Origin: Mytilinidion resinicola
Lineage: Eukaryota > Ascomycota > Dothideomycetes > Mytilinidiales > Mytilinidiaceae
Length of the DNA stretch: 64,000 nucleotides
Assembly (NCBI RefSeq): GCF_010093595.1
Contig: NW_022985437.1
Coordinates: 769,380-833,379 of the forward strand
Direction of reading: 5' to 3'
Shown here: piece by piece, positions 11,701 through 21,667 of the stretch
Layout of the letters: every line of letters begins with the position of its first letter
Numbering within the stretch: position 1 is the first letter of the stretch
Translations under genes and position numbers: made by a program
Notes under the pieces: model-generated
Told to the model about the DNA's origin: nothing
Database searches by the model: none
The model's input: the letters and a program-made list of their open reading frames with translations, nothing else

Positions 11701-12097
11701 CGCGTCCCCACTAACCCAACGCATCCTCAGGTTCCTGTTCGAGCACATCTCCGTCTGCCTCATCAACACGTTCCAGTCGCGGCAGCGCTACACGCTCGCG
11801 CACCTCATGCAAGCGACGCTGGACGTCGAGTTCCTGGCACAGACACTGTCGACGTACACGACGGAGAAGGCGGCCGAGGTGCAGACGGAGATTTATCAGG
11901 TGCTGGACCAGCGGACGGATAATGAGGCGAGGGTCAAATTGCAAAATGAGCTGCCGAGTTTGAGGCTTATTTTAAAGAGGTTGAGGGAGGGCACGAAGAG
12001 CCAATTTGCGTGTTTCAGGAGGGAGAAGAAGGGAACAGTTGTGGGGGGTAGGCCGGCGAGTAGGGGGGTTAGTGTTGTGTCGAGGGGGAGGGAGTAG
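8727..12097 (+). CDS. SEC5: Exocyst complex component Sec5
   Basis: Subunit of the octameric exocyst, which tethers secretory vesicles to growth sites at the plasma membrane. 1,051 residues from three exons: 8727-9057, 9110-11208 and 11372-12097. The first intron splits an Arg codon, and the 163-nt second intron has a CTAAC branch-like site near 11354. The N-terminus (LQNYYNISTLYPSEWPAEKD) and the segment NRFLLSSTTFSPALFLSQVH, followed by FLSRSIEKKSASLKVLVE and NFERFVRAKATIDNVY, match fungal Sec5. A Ser/Pro-rich linker (about residues 185-225) precedes the Sec5 helical domain, and a second Pro-rich linker lies near 580-610. The C-terminus (about 1020-1051) is basic and Gly/Arg rich. It converges on the gene at 12264-13658 with a 166-bp gap. 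Strong polarised growth in filamentous fungi depends on this complex. Confidence 0.93.
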
Positions 12098-12263
12098 ATG
12101 TTTGATGAAGAGTACATAAGTGTGTGTTGGTAGCCATTTTTCTCAAACTTGAGTGTGTTTCTGCGAGTTTCGAGCATAGCGGGAATCGAATGTTATACAA
12201 TTTGACGATTTATATCCACAGCCTGATCCATCGAGGGGTCCAGCATCATTATTCGCAATCATT

Positions 12264-13658
12264 TTATGAAGCCCACCTCGACTTCGTAAGGCCCCCTGCT
12301 TTGGCGAAGATCGCCCCAGCGACCCCTTTCGCGTCTTCGGTCCAGAAGTTACTCGAATCTTGCTTCTGTTCATCGTTTTTCGGGGATGCATGGTCATCAT
12401 CACTATCGACATCGGCCTTCCCCTGAGCATGAGAGTTGCTTGCTTCGCCCGCGTCACCATTATGCGGCTCTGCGAAGGAGTTTGGTTCTTTTATTGGCGT
12501 AACAGCGGCTGAATCTGCCCAATGCCCGTTCGACTCTGCAACTATGTCGTCTGAGGAGCTTTTGGTTTCCGCAAACTCATGTAAGGGCGACAACGGCGGA
12601 TGCAGAAAGATACTATTCGATATACCGTTGCTTTTCGCTGTCGATTCGAGACCAGTATCGACAGTGGTAGCTACCGTCGAAACGGCAGATGGAACACTGA
12701 AATCATCCTGAGTCCCAGTAATAGGAGGAATGATTGCGGTCTTAGGAATCGGTTGAGAGGCAGGCGCGTCCTTCACGTCCATCGAAGCCTTGAGGTCGCT
12801 ATGCGACCTGCGGCTCATAATGCCAAGGCCCGGCACCGAGACACCAACTCTAGCCCAGTCCCATATCCTTCGGCGGGGCGGGCTGGCGTCGACTGAGGCT
12901 ACGGACGGGGATTCTGGACTGTCGTCTTGACTCCTGTCGTCGTTTTTGGATATGGAGCTGGAAATTGCGGATTCGGATTTGGAGGGCTTTGGGTTGTCAA
13001 CGGAGCCTGTATCGCGTGTGGCCCTGTCGCTCTTACCACTGTCGGACGTCTTGCTGGTCTTGCCGGCCTCGGGCAAGACAGTCTTGCTGCTCTTGCTGGC
13101 AAGACTGCTACGACTGGCCTGGCGGCGAAGTGCGCCTTCGTAGCTTTGGCGGAGCCCGTTTTGGACTGTCGACGGGGGTGGTAGGGGGGGCGGCAGCAGG
13201 GGGGCTTGCTCCTCGACCTCCTCCTGTTGCTCCTCCACCATTGCCTCCTCTAGTCCCAGCCCCACTACTCTTGCGCCGGACGCTGACGTTGCTCTCGCTC
13301 GGAACTTCTCCCGAGCTTCCTGCGGGCTTGAGCTGAGCGTTGCTGCTGTCGCCGTCTCGGTGCTCGTCGAGACCGTTGACGAGGCGCGGCGGAGAGGGCC
13401 GCCGGGATAGGCGCCGGGTCGGCGAGGGGGACGCGGTTGGGGAGTCTGCGGAGCGGAATGTGGAGTCGGATGACTTGGAAGCGGAGGAGGAGGCACGGGA
13501 GGCAGAGGGTCGGCCGTCGGCAGCGCTTGACGAGGCGACGTGATGTTTGCTGTTGGAGGTGGAGTGACCGATGCCGATGGAATGGCCGGTGCCGTTGCCG
13601 TTTGAGCGGGTGGAGCGGGCTTGTGGACGCGGCGGCGGTGCGAGGAAGCCTTGTACAC
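12264..13658 (-). CDS. Disordered Pro/Ser-rich protein, unknown function (5' end unresolved)
   Basis: An open frame of about 464 residues with no recognised domain. The N-terminal third is Pro/Ala/Ser/Thr rich with PxxP-like runs, then comes an acidic EEQQEEVEEQ patch and Ser/Lys-rich sequence. A short conserved-looking segment follows (RRRIWDWARVGVSVPGLGIMSRRSHSD, about residues 270-296). The C-terminus ends in a plausible helix (DAKGVAGAIFAKAGGLTKSRWAS). The frame has no ATG at its start: position 13658 begins GTG. A candidate first exon starts at ATG 13762 (MPSRLLWDEVEHPSRS) and could join through a weak GTCCGC donor at 13698 to the CACAG acceptor ending at 13658, a 41-nt intron that restores frame. 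Real function is unknown. It may be an adaptor or scaffold with SH3-binding motifs, but that is speculative. Confidence 0.7.
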   Translation of the reverse strand: MYKASSHRRRVHKPAPPAQTATAPAIPSASVTPPPTANITSPRQALPTADPLPPVPPPPLPSHPTPHSAPQTPQPRPPRRPGAYPGGPLRRASSTVSTSTETATAATLSSSPQEAREKFRARATSASGARVVGLGLEEAMVEEQQEEVEEQAPLLPPPLPPPSTVQNGLRQSYEGALRRQASRSSLASKSSKTVLPEAGKTSKTSDSGKSDRATRDTGSVDNPKPSKSESAISSSISKNDDRSQDDSPESPSVASVDASPPRRRIWDWARVGVSVPGLGIMSRRSHSDLKASMDVKDAPASQPIPKTAIIPPITGTQDDFSVPSAVSTVATTVDTGLESTAKSNGISNSIFLHPPLSPLHEFAETKSSSDDIVAESNGHWADSAAVTPIKEPNSFAEPHNGDAGEASNSHAQGKADVDSDDDHASPKNDEQKQDSSNFWTEDAKGVAGAIFAKAGGLTKSRWAS

Positions 13659-13810
13659 TGTGGTGTTAATTCTTGTTATCGTTCTGCTTTGTGCGGACGA
13701 AGCGTGGTGTGGATGGAGCGTGATGGGTGCTCGACTTCGTCCCAGAGGAGACGGGACGGCATGAGGAAGGCACTGTGTTGAGGAATCGGGCAGATTGTGA
13801 CAGGTGCCGC

Positions 13811-14833
13811 TTATTTACCTGGCTTTGCTCTCCCTTTGCCCTTTATGTGACAATTTGGCCCCGCGTCATGGTCGTGATAAGTGCAGTCATCGCGAGCCTC
13901 AGTTGGGTCTTCGAACAGCATACCTCCCGTGCCCAACCGAATGGCGTTGACCAGATCGATTGCGAAATCTGGAGTCCCGTCGAAGCAGGCTCGATAGGAC
14001 TCGGCGTCCTTCTCACTCGCCGGGTCCATGATCTGGCGCGCAGCAATCTTGGTCATCAACCGTCGAAAGGGAGAGCCGGGACTGCTCTTACGATATATCT
14101 CGTTGATCTCGTCGGCGTCCGGCACCAGCTCTGCCTCGCTGAGCCCCTTGCGGTATTGGTCCATCGCAATGTTCTTCAGCTGCGGCATGTCGAAGCGCTC
14201 GCAGAGCAGGTACAGCTTGTGACAGTACACTGCGTAGTCGTACATGCGATTCGGATCTGCCATGTCGGAGACATCGTCGAGCTTGCCTTGATACAGCCAT
14301 TTCACCAGCAGTTCGAAGCCTGATGGATCGTCGTCTAGTAGCTCGAGCTTGTCTGGTGTCTTCTTTTTCGCGTCGTTGGATGGGAGGAGCTCGGCAGCCA
14401 GCTGCTCGGAGTGGTGGCAGAGGAGGTTGCGGTGGAGGGCCCAGTGACGCTTGGAGGGCCCAACGTAGATGTCTACGAGCGGGCCGGAGAGGAGCCTGGC
14501 ACGCTGCGATTTAGCTTTGGCTTGTACGTGGAGACGGTGCGAGTGGATGCGATGCGCCAGAATGGGTCGCGGCATGAGCGGATTGGGCTCAGAGGACGGT
14601 TGCGAGGGCCCGTCAGGAAGCGCATCGCTCTCCGCCTCTGAGCCCGACTCTGCGCTCGACTCCGGCTCTGGCGCATCCATCTTGGGGACGTCTGCACGCG
14701 TGGAAAGTGGTTGATTCACGTACTCGGCAAAGGTGGTCGCGGGCGCATCGCCGATGTTGGTCGCCATGCGAAAACGGGGGGAGTTGAAGGCAAAGTCACG
14801 GACGAAGACGATGCGCTCCTGCCAGTGACCCAT
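13811..14833 (-). CDS. BTB/POZ domain protein
   Basis: 340 residues, no introns. An N-terminal acidic, Ser/Pro-rich region (residues 50-85, ESGSEAESDALPDG style) precedes a BTB fold from about 115. That fold shows LVDIYVGPSKRHWALHRNLLCHHSEQ, DDPSGFELLVKWLYQGKLDD and YDYAVYCHKLYLLCERFDMPQLKNIAMDQY. Fungal proteins of this layout bind partners through the BTB fold, sometimes as Cul3 substrate adaptors, but no second domain is visible here. The C-terminus is a His/Asp-rich stretch (DDCTYHDHDAGPNCH) that might bind metal. A second ATG at 14767 (MATNIGDAP) is a credible alternative start and the first 22 residues could be untranslated. It lies in line with the disordered gene downstream on the same strand. 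Confidence 0.85.
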   Translation of the reverse strand: MGHWQERIVFVRDFAFNSPRFRMATNIGDAPATTFAEYVNQPLSTRADVPKMDAPEPESSAESGSEAESDALPDGPSQPSSEPNPLMPRPILAHRIHSHRLHVQAKAKSQRARLLSGPLVDIYVGPSKRHWALHRNLLCHHSEQLAAELLPSNDAKKKTPDKLELLDDDPSGFELLVKWLYQGKLDDVSDMADPNRMYDYAVYCHKLYLLCERFDMPQLKNIAMDQYRKGLSEAELVPDADEINEIYRKSSPGSPFRRLMTKIAARQIMDPASEKDAESYRACFDGTPDFAIDLVNAIRLGTGGMLFEDPTEARDDCTYHDHDAGPNCHIKGKGRAKPGK

Positions 14834-15627
14834 GCGAAGGGGCGGCAGCGCACATAGGTACGAGACAGACAGACGGCCCGGCAGAGGTTCTTATACGGTG
14901 GCGCATCGAAAGCAGGTTACGAAAGAGGGGGCTGGGATCTTCAACACCATGCCTGCGAGGTGGCACCGACATCACGCCCGTCCCAGCTCTAACCTTCCAC
15001 CCTTCACGTGAATCCCTTCTTCTTCAACATCATCATCTTTGCTTCAGCATCACGTCTTTTGCTTCTCTCCGGCCATTGCACTCGAATGGGCGGTGATGGT
15101 TAGATCACGAGACAAGCCACATATGGCCGTCTCTCTATCTTCTTGCCAGTCTACAACGTCATAGAACTGCTCTAGTTCAATCCTTTTCAGCGACGAGGAT
15201 GGATAAATGGACGCCATTATGCCAACGCATATCCGCTCTACCACTGTTTCAAACCCTTAGACGCGTCTTCGAGTTTTGGTGCGAAGGCAGCGGTGATCGA
15301 GATTTGCTTTTTCCTGCGTTATACGGTGCATGTCTTTTCGAGTCTTTCCTTAGTCTCTTTCTCGGGTCTCTCCATTCCGGCTCTGCAGGCTGCAAGATCG
15401 GCCAGCTAACAGTCCAAATCTCTTGTCACATCTCTCCTTGTCAAAACAATTCGGAAAACCCCTTCTCTCTTCTTGGCCATGTGCATGACCGATCATGCGA
15501 TGGGCTTCAGGCCGAAGCTAATGATTGGCTGTGGGGATATGCACCTCAGCTCTGGAACTTGGGTTCATCCCGACTATGTGAACTTCAACCCCACTTCCAG
15601 CTGGCTGCTTAGATCGCCGTGTCCAAG
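14834..15627. other. Divergent promoter region with unsupported frames
   Basis: The spacer between the BTB gene (-) and the membrane protein gene (+). It has CT-rich runs around 15010-15050. A 137-residue frame at 15199-15612 shows no family features and is probably leader or chance. Confidence 0.55.
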
Positions 15628-16809
15628 ATGGTCGTCTGTACGTTTGAGGGCAACTCTGACATGTACGGTCTCGGGATACGCCTTGGATTCTATCTACAGT
15701 GGTTTGGCGCCATTTTCGCCGCCTGGATCGCTCGTGGAGAGGTCAAAGGTTTGTGGTTTGCCAATGACTTTTTCGTAGCCGCAACATTCCTGGCACTAGT
15801 CATTCAAGTATCTCGAAACGTGCAATCTCTCCAAGTCGTTGAAGTTTACATCATCCTGCTCCTCATGTTTGGCGCATACCTCTACGCAGCCCCAGTATAC
15901 ATATGGCGCTTCTTTACCCGACGCAATCCTTACTGGGACCCGACACGGTGGCCAATCGTTCAAAAAAGCGCTCTGCACTCGAACTTGCGCCTTTTGTTAG
16001 AATTTGCCGTCTTAGGCTTGCAATTCTGGTTCTGGTTCGGCCGCGTTCAAGACCTAAAAGGCGAAGAATGTGACCAGTTCGGCTTCTTCTTCGCCAAGAT
16101 CCGCCTGAATAACACCGGCTTCGTGGTTATTAATATACTACTCTACTTCATGCTCGCGACGATATGTCTATTGCTTGTTTTTGTGAAGATGGTCAGCATG
16201 CTGGGGTATCTAAAGGACTTGAATGCATACGAAGACGAGTATGTTCTCCCCTCATACCACGCTTCGTACTTGTAGACCCTTTCCTTACTCACTTTTCATA
16301 GCCCGAGCGAAGACGTCGAGCGCCGCATTCAAGTTCTCCGCAACCTCAACTCCCTAATCAACATCATCGTTGCGACCATCATCACTGCTGCCACTGAACT
16401 TACTATCCACTGGAACAACATCACGGGCGTCAACTCGCTCGCTGCAGCCGGGCAGACAATCCTTTTTGTAATCGGTCTCGGCGCTGTTATTCGCGTCTTT
16501 TATGTCTACCTTTTCCATGACGAGCAGAGAGACGACGAGAACGATGACGGCCAGCATCCGCACGACGGCTATCGTCCCAAAGGTCCCATAAATTTCGATC
16601 TACCTCCTCGTGCGGCAGCGCCGCAGGGGGGCCGACCTTCCCGAACTGCTGTCCGACAGGAAACAGTGTCTGATAGTGGGGCTAGACGCGAACGGCGTCG
16701 AGGACAGGGCTCATCGTCGGGGCCCCAGAAGGCATTCGTGGAGGAAGATATAGTGGAAATGGACTGGGAAAGGCAGGGGTGGGTCAGACGGCATCCGAGT
16801 CGGAGGTAA
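15628..16809 (+). CDS. Fungal membrane protein with seven predicted helices, unknown role
   Basis: 372 residues from exons 15628-16238 and 16302-16809; donor GTATGT, acceptor CATAG, split codon GAC. I count seven hydrophobic segments: GIRLGFYLQWFGAIFAAWIA, FANDFFVAATFLALVIQVS, VYIILLLMFGAYLYAAPVYI, LLLEFAVLGLQFWFWFG, VVINILLYFMLATICLLLVFV, and in exon 2 IIVATIITAATELTIH and ILFVIGLGAVIRVFYVYLF. The short N-terminus has CTFEGNSDMYGLGIR. A long hydrophilic, Arg/Asp/Gly-rich tail follows the last helix, ending RRHPSRR. This matches uncharacterised fungal proteins that I recall only by pattern. Seven helices with a charged cytosolic tail resemble a receptor layout, but no known receptor signature is seen. 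The frame runs 5' of the ATG, so an extra upstream exon is possible. Confidence 0.75.
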
Positions 16810-17458
16810 ACGAAGCGGATGAAGGGCTGAAGAAGTGACTTTGGAAATATGAGATATACAGGGGGACTGTGTTGACCGTGATAGTGCCGAGCTGTAGCCG
16901 TATTGTCCTATATAGACGGCTCTAAGCTTAGATAGGCTCTGAGTTGGATGGAGTCGTCTGTGAGAAGAATGGAAGTGAAGTGATCGAGTCGTCCGAATCG
17001 GGAACTGACACGTGATCTACTATACCTTAGCATCACTTCATCGCTATTATCTGCCAGGTGGGAATACCAGGCTCATAACAGTTTCCATTGATGTGCGGTA
17101 TGATAGGATTGGGTTGTGGCAATTACACAGTCTTACTACCATGGCATGGGTATATGCAATAGACTAGATGAGATCCGAACTTTACATCGTCACTGAAAGA
17201 AATTTCATCCAAAGATCATGATGGTCAAGTGGCATTAGGCTATAAAGTCCAAGCACGCATTGAACAGACTTCCTAGCTTATTAAACGTACTTTTTCATTG
17301 TGAATTGTTCCCACTAATCTCGTGACATGCCCCTCCTCCCCGCACCAACCCAAACGAAGAGCAAACTTCAAAGAAAATTCTGTGTCTGTTTTTGAATTAC
17401 ACGATATAATGCAAATAATTTGCCGATCGCTCAAAATCTTCTGATTTTACAATCGACG
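16810..17458. other. Intergenic, no gene seen
   Basis: AT-rich 3' flank of the membrane protein gene and upstream flank of tRNA-Arg. No coding support. Confidence 0.6.
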
Positions 17459-17543
17459 GGCCGGTTGGCGCAATGGTAGCGCGTGCCCCTCCTATTGACT
17501 TCTAGATAGGGCAAGGCTGCGGGTTCGAGTCCCGTGCTGGTCG
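17459..17543 (+). tRNA. tRNA-Arg(CCT) with a 13-nt intron
   Basis: The acceptor stem GGCCGGT (17459-17465) pairs with GCTGGTC (17536-17542) using some G-T pairs. The anticodon stem TGCCC (17484-17488) pairs with GGGCA (17509-17513). Anticodon CCT is at 17491-17493 and an intron (17495-17507) lies one base 3' of it. The T arm is GCGGG, loop TTCGAGT, CCCGT. The anticodon reads AGG, hence Arg. Confidence 0.93.
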
Positions 17544-17544
17544 C

Positions 17545-17549
17545 TTTTT
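17545..17549 (+). terminator. Pol III T5 terminator of tRNA-Arg
   Basis: Five T directly after the tRNA 3' end. Confidence 0.6.
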
Positions 17550-17989
17550 AGCCTTTGGAAGGGTATCTAAGGTGAATTAGTGGACGGGTGTTCACTTTTT
17601 GGTTTTTGAGGTAGGTAGGTGGGGTCTGAAGATTGTGGAAACTTAGAATGTGCGAGATTTTCAGTTTTTGGTCACCCCGAGTAGCGATATTCCTTTACTC
17701 AAATAAATGAAACCGATTACGTGGATTTATGTACATTTGTTTACTGCTGTCTACCTCAATACACTCTTGTAAGCCATAACAAGCTTTGGATTTTCCATTG
17801 GAGTTTCTAGAAAATATGCTAGGCCACTTCAGACGGCGGCCTGCGCCACTACGTCTCCTCGACCCGTGGACTCATTTGCGGCGCACTAGCACTAATGGGA
17901 TCAATTTAGGCGTCAACTTCAACTCCTCGTATTTCAAAGTATCCTCCTGCTAACCTGCACTCGCGGATACACAGGTTTCTAACACGACT
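17550..17989. other. Intergenic, no gene seen
   Basis: Spacer and putative promoter of the F-box-like gene. No feature recognised. Confidence 0.55.
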
Positions 17990-18736
17990 ATGCCTTCCGA
18001 AAACTCTCCTCTTTTATCATTACCTGCCGAACTACGCTTGGAAGTGTACGCGCATTTCTTCGCGCCGACAACGACAACAAGAACAGCAACAACCGCCATT
18101 CTCCCGCCGCCCCTTGACAAGTCACCTTTAGCCTTGTCCCTCGCCTGCCGCCAGCTCTATGACGAAACCCATGCGCTTGCATTCGCAGCGACGACATTCC
18201 ACACGCGGGCTTGGCGTCTCGCCGACCTCAAAGAGCTCCTGGTTCGCGTACGGCCCCCGTATCGTCCACATATCACGAGCCTTAAGGTTCACGCCGGGGT
18301 GTACGACTTCCTCAAACATCCACAGTCGCTTTCTGGGCTGCGGTTGGCAGCCGCGGGGCTCAGAGGCATTCGCGAGATCTATGTACACTTGGAAGGAGAA
18401 GCCACTCAAGCTGAGTCTCGTGAGGGCCTCATGATTTGCAATCTTGAGCTTCTTATCCGGAAGACCATAGCATCTTGTGACAATGATGAACTGCAGAAGA
18501 TACACGTCGTTCATCAAGGCAGAATTTTCTGGAATGGAGCCCCGGAGCTCTATAAAAAATACCGTGCACAGTTCTCTCATCCAGATCCACGCTTGAACCC
18601 AGGAAACTGCGAGGTCGATATGCTGCAGGGGAACCAATTCAGATTTGTGAAGAAGGGGAAGGACAGTAAAATAGCAAATAAGGTGACAGTGTGGATGGAA
18701 GCAGTTACATATCCAAGCCAGGGTAAAGATGCGTAG
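17990..18736 (+). CDS. F-box-like protein of the LPAELR family
   Basis: 248 residues, no introns. It opens with LLSLPAELRLEVYAHFF, the degenerate F-box-like pattern common in large families of Dothideomycetes proteins, and continues with LALSLACRQLYDETHALAF and a LADLKELLVRVRP segment. The C-terminal half has no recognised repeat domain. F-box proteins usually recruit substrates to SCF ubiquitin ligases. This one lacks any clear substrate-binding repeats, so its target is unknown. It sits downstream of tRNA-Arg and ahead of a long gene-poor stretch. The broken copy and intact copy near 48-52 kb share only this loose motif. Confidence 0.7.
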   Translation: MPSENSPLLSLPAELRLEVYAHFFAPTTTTRTATTAILPPPLDKSPLALSLACRQLYDETHALAFAATTFHTRAWRLADLKELLVRVRPPYRPHITSLKVHAGVYDFLKHPQSLSGLRLAAAGLRGIREIYVHLEGEATQAESREGLMICNLELLIRKTIASCDNDELQKIHVVHQGRIFWNGAPELYKKYRAQFSHPDPRLNPGNCEVDMLQGNQFRFVKKGKDSKIANKVTVWMEAVTYPSQGKDA

Positions 18737-21667
18737 GAACAGTACAATACTACGACATCGGTTTGTGCACTCTCTTGCAGCTGGTCCCCGCCTTGGTTCA
18801 AATATATCGATGAGACGCTGGGCCACCCCGAGAAACAATGTAGCATGGGAAGCGTTTGACACCGCTCTAGTCTACCTAGACTTGCCTTTACATCTTATCT
18901 GGATTCCTGATAATGCAACGAGGGACCTCAGACAGCAAAGAGCAGGAGTGCATAAACTTATTTGATACCACAGGCTACCCTTATCACTGGCCGAAAACGC
19001 CAAGAGTTATAAGATAGATTAAATTGACCATGAGCTTATATTGAAGTAAATGAGTGAATTTATATACGCAATAATCAGGAAAGTAACGTGACTATGTCGG
19101 AGTTCTCTCCGTACGTTGAGGTCGTAGCTCACGAGCCCCCAGTTGTGAAGCAGGGAAGCACATTGACTGGGGACATGACATTCAGGGAGCTGTCGGTGTT
19201 GAGGCCGCGGAGTTGAGGCCGAACCTATAAATCAAGTTCCACAGTTCCCTGCTCTGAGGCTGAAACCTGCAGTCATAGCCCAATCTTAACTCGACGACAC
19301 TGTGAAATCTAGAGTATGGCACCGAGAAGGTAGCCGGTCAGTCAAGAGGCAATCCAGTCTCCATCACATCGACCGATGCGTCGTGCCCGGAGCTCAAAAG
19401 CCTATAGGGGTCTCCCAAGTAGGAACATTAGCTGGAGCCAAAGAGCGGATATACAAAAGAGAATAGACAGAAGGAACAGCAGGGACCTTTGAAAGAGGTA
19501 TGTATCATAAGAGTTTCGGTAAAAAGTACGAGATAGTGAACACCGGCTTAAGCTGATACTCTTAGGATGCTTCTGGTTCAGCTTACGATGGCTTACGACT
19601 TATAGAATGTACAAACGAAAACGGTAGATTCAACGAAGATGAACAGATTGCGATTACTACCTTTGTACGTTGATGTGGCTAGTGACTCAACATATTTCCT
19701 ACGTGACTTCAACTAATCCCAATTTGCTCTCCACGTGATAGTGATCCGAAGCGATAGGTGGAGCGAGGTGGGGTACTTAGAATAGCGGCTATCTTTCCAT
19801 GCCTCTGACGTCTCCATCGTCCAGCGACTCACCATGCCCCATCCACTCAACACGTGGATTTCTGGCAACTCAGTAGTACGTATCGGATACCGCAACCGAT
19901 ATCAATGCAGATCAGAGTATCAAGGTTGAGCTATCGATTGCTCCTTGACTGAAAATCGTTAGAACAGTGTCTTTAGCCACCTGCACCCTGGGCCTAAAAG
20001 GTGGACCGTGATAGCATGGACCCTGAAACCTAGACTCGAAAGACTCTCCCTTGATCTGGCCATACCCGGTGACCGGGAGAGCTGCGAATCAGCTTCTGAT
20101 TCGACAAAAGTCCAACTCTGTAGGATTCGTTCTCCGCGCTACCATATTAATCCGCCATATACCTAGCCCAGGAGATAAGCCGGGCAAACGTTTCTAGAAA
20201 GCTTGATATCACACCATCACTTCTCCACCTTCTTCATTGAGCACCCGAACATCGATGAATTGTAAGCCGTGAGCAGCTCCTGATCTGACGACACAGACAT
20301 CAAAAAACCGTTTACCAAGGATCTGCGCCACTCATTGCGCAGTCCGATATCCTTGCGACCCGCCCCGCTTGCCTATTTACTACGCACGTCCCTCTACAAT
20401 TAGGCATCGGGCTAGCAACCGTCGAAGGCAAGCTCTCAGCTCGGCTCCCTCATACGCTGCCGACGTCATGCCCAGTTCCCGTCAGCGATCAACACGGCCG
20501 ATAGACCCTCAAAGTGCTGATCCAACGTACGGCTTCCCCTCTCTCCCTCTCAGCTGCTGACCACCTATCAAACCACCCATACTCCCCCAAACTCGACATC
20601 CTCAAAACCTTAGATACGCACGATTTCCCCCGACTGAGCCAACGGTAGCGACGGAACCGGCTGTTTCACAAATGCCCTAGCTCCATCTCACCCGCACCAC
20701 CCACCAACCACCACCACCACGGCAGATGCCGCAGCACCGCCATTTGCTCCAAACTCCCATCCCATAATTCCTCGTAAACGCACTCACTTATCGCCACCTC
20801 CGCCCTCCACCACCCCCCTGCTAAAAACTGCAATAATCTGCGGCTCGCTACAAAACGTGTCGAGCCACAACCGCGTTGCCGCTAAGCTTATCCCCTCCCG
20901 CACTACTTACCCCCAAGGGTACCCCCCTGGACCCTGGACGCCCCTTCGGGTGATTATTGAGAGACTGGGGGTGCCCCTGCGCCACCACCACGCTTCGGAC
21001 TTCATGCAACATAATTAGCGGCCTTTCGTGCTGTGCTTTAGCACCGTGTTGGATTGTGCGGAGTCGCGCCAATCAGCGGAGTCACGGTTAGGTTGTGAGG
21101 TACTCGAGTGTGTTTTATCGGGTTTGTAAAGCCGGCCCGAAATTCAAAGCGCGGTAAGTAGCCTTGCATTTTCTTTTCTACAAAGTACGTACCCCGTGGG
21201 GCTAGGGTGTGCAGAGCGGCATCGACGGCGGTAGTGCCGCGTCGAGCGAGAGAGAGAGATAGAGATAGAGGAAGAGGGAAAGAATTGCTTATCAATGGCA
21301 CCTTCCCCTGCCCTGTGTTTGAACGCTTGGGAGAAGGTTGGGTAAACTGAAATGTGGATTACATGTCGTGCTAGGGAAATTGAGACATGGAGAACGGGAG
21401 GGAGAAAGAGCATGGACTCTTCTGTACAGACATGAAAGGATCATTGAAGGAGATAACTCTAAAACGCCAGCTGATAGAAGGAAAGAAAACGTAGACAGAG
21501 ATCCACCAATGCGAATGAATGTTAACGCCGTCATTCCCTAGCACTGGTAACAGTCGAAAGAACATTTTGACTGTCGGTTCAAAAGGCTGGGTATATAAAG
21601 CTGAGTCCGGGTATACACAGAATAACAAAAAAAAAGTGCTGGAAAAGAAGAAAAGAAGAAACGTAAA
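18737..21667. other. 2.9 kb gene-poor stretch between converging genes
   Basis: Convergent 3' flanks of an F-box-like gene and a Zn2Cys6 regulator. I see no frame with family resemblance or exon-like splice pairs. A GA-rich microsatellite sits near 21246-21280 and Pro/His-type CCA runs near 20690-20720. Could hold a non-coding RNA; nothing supports one. Confidence 0.6.

Noticed and set aside
15199..15612. 137-codon frame before the seven-helix gene
   Set aside because: No family pattern or good codon bias; lies in the probable leader and ends just before the ATG.
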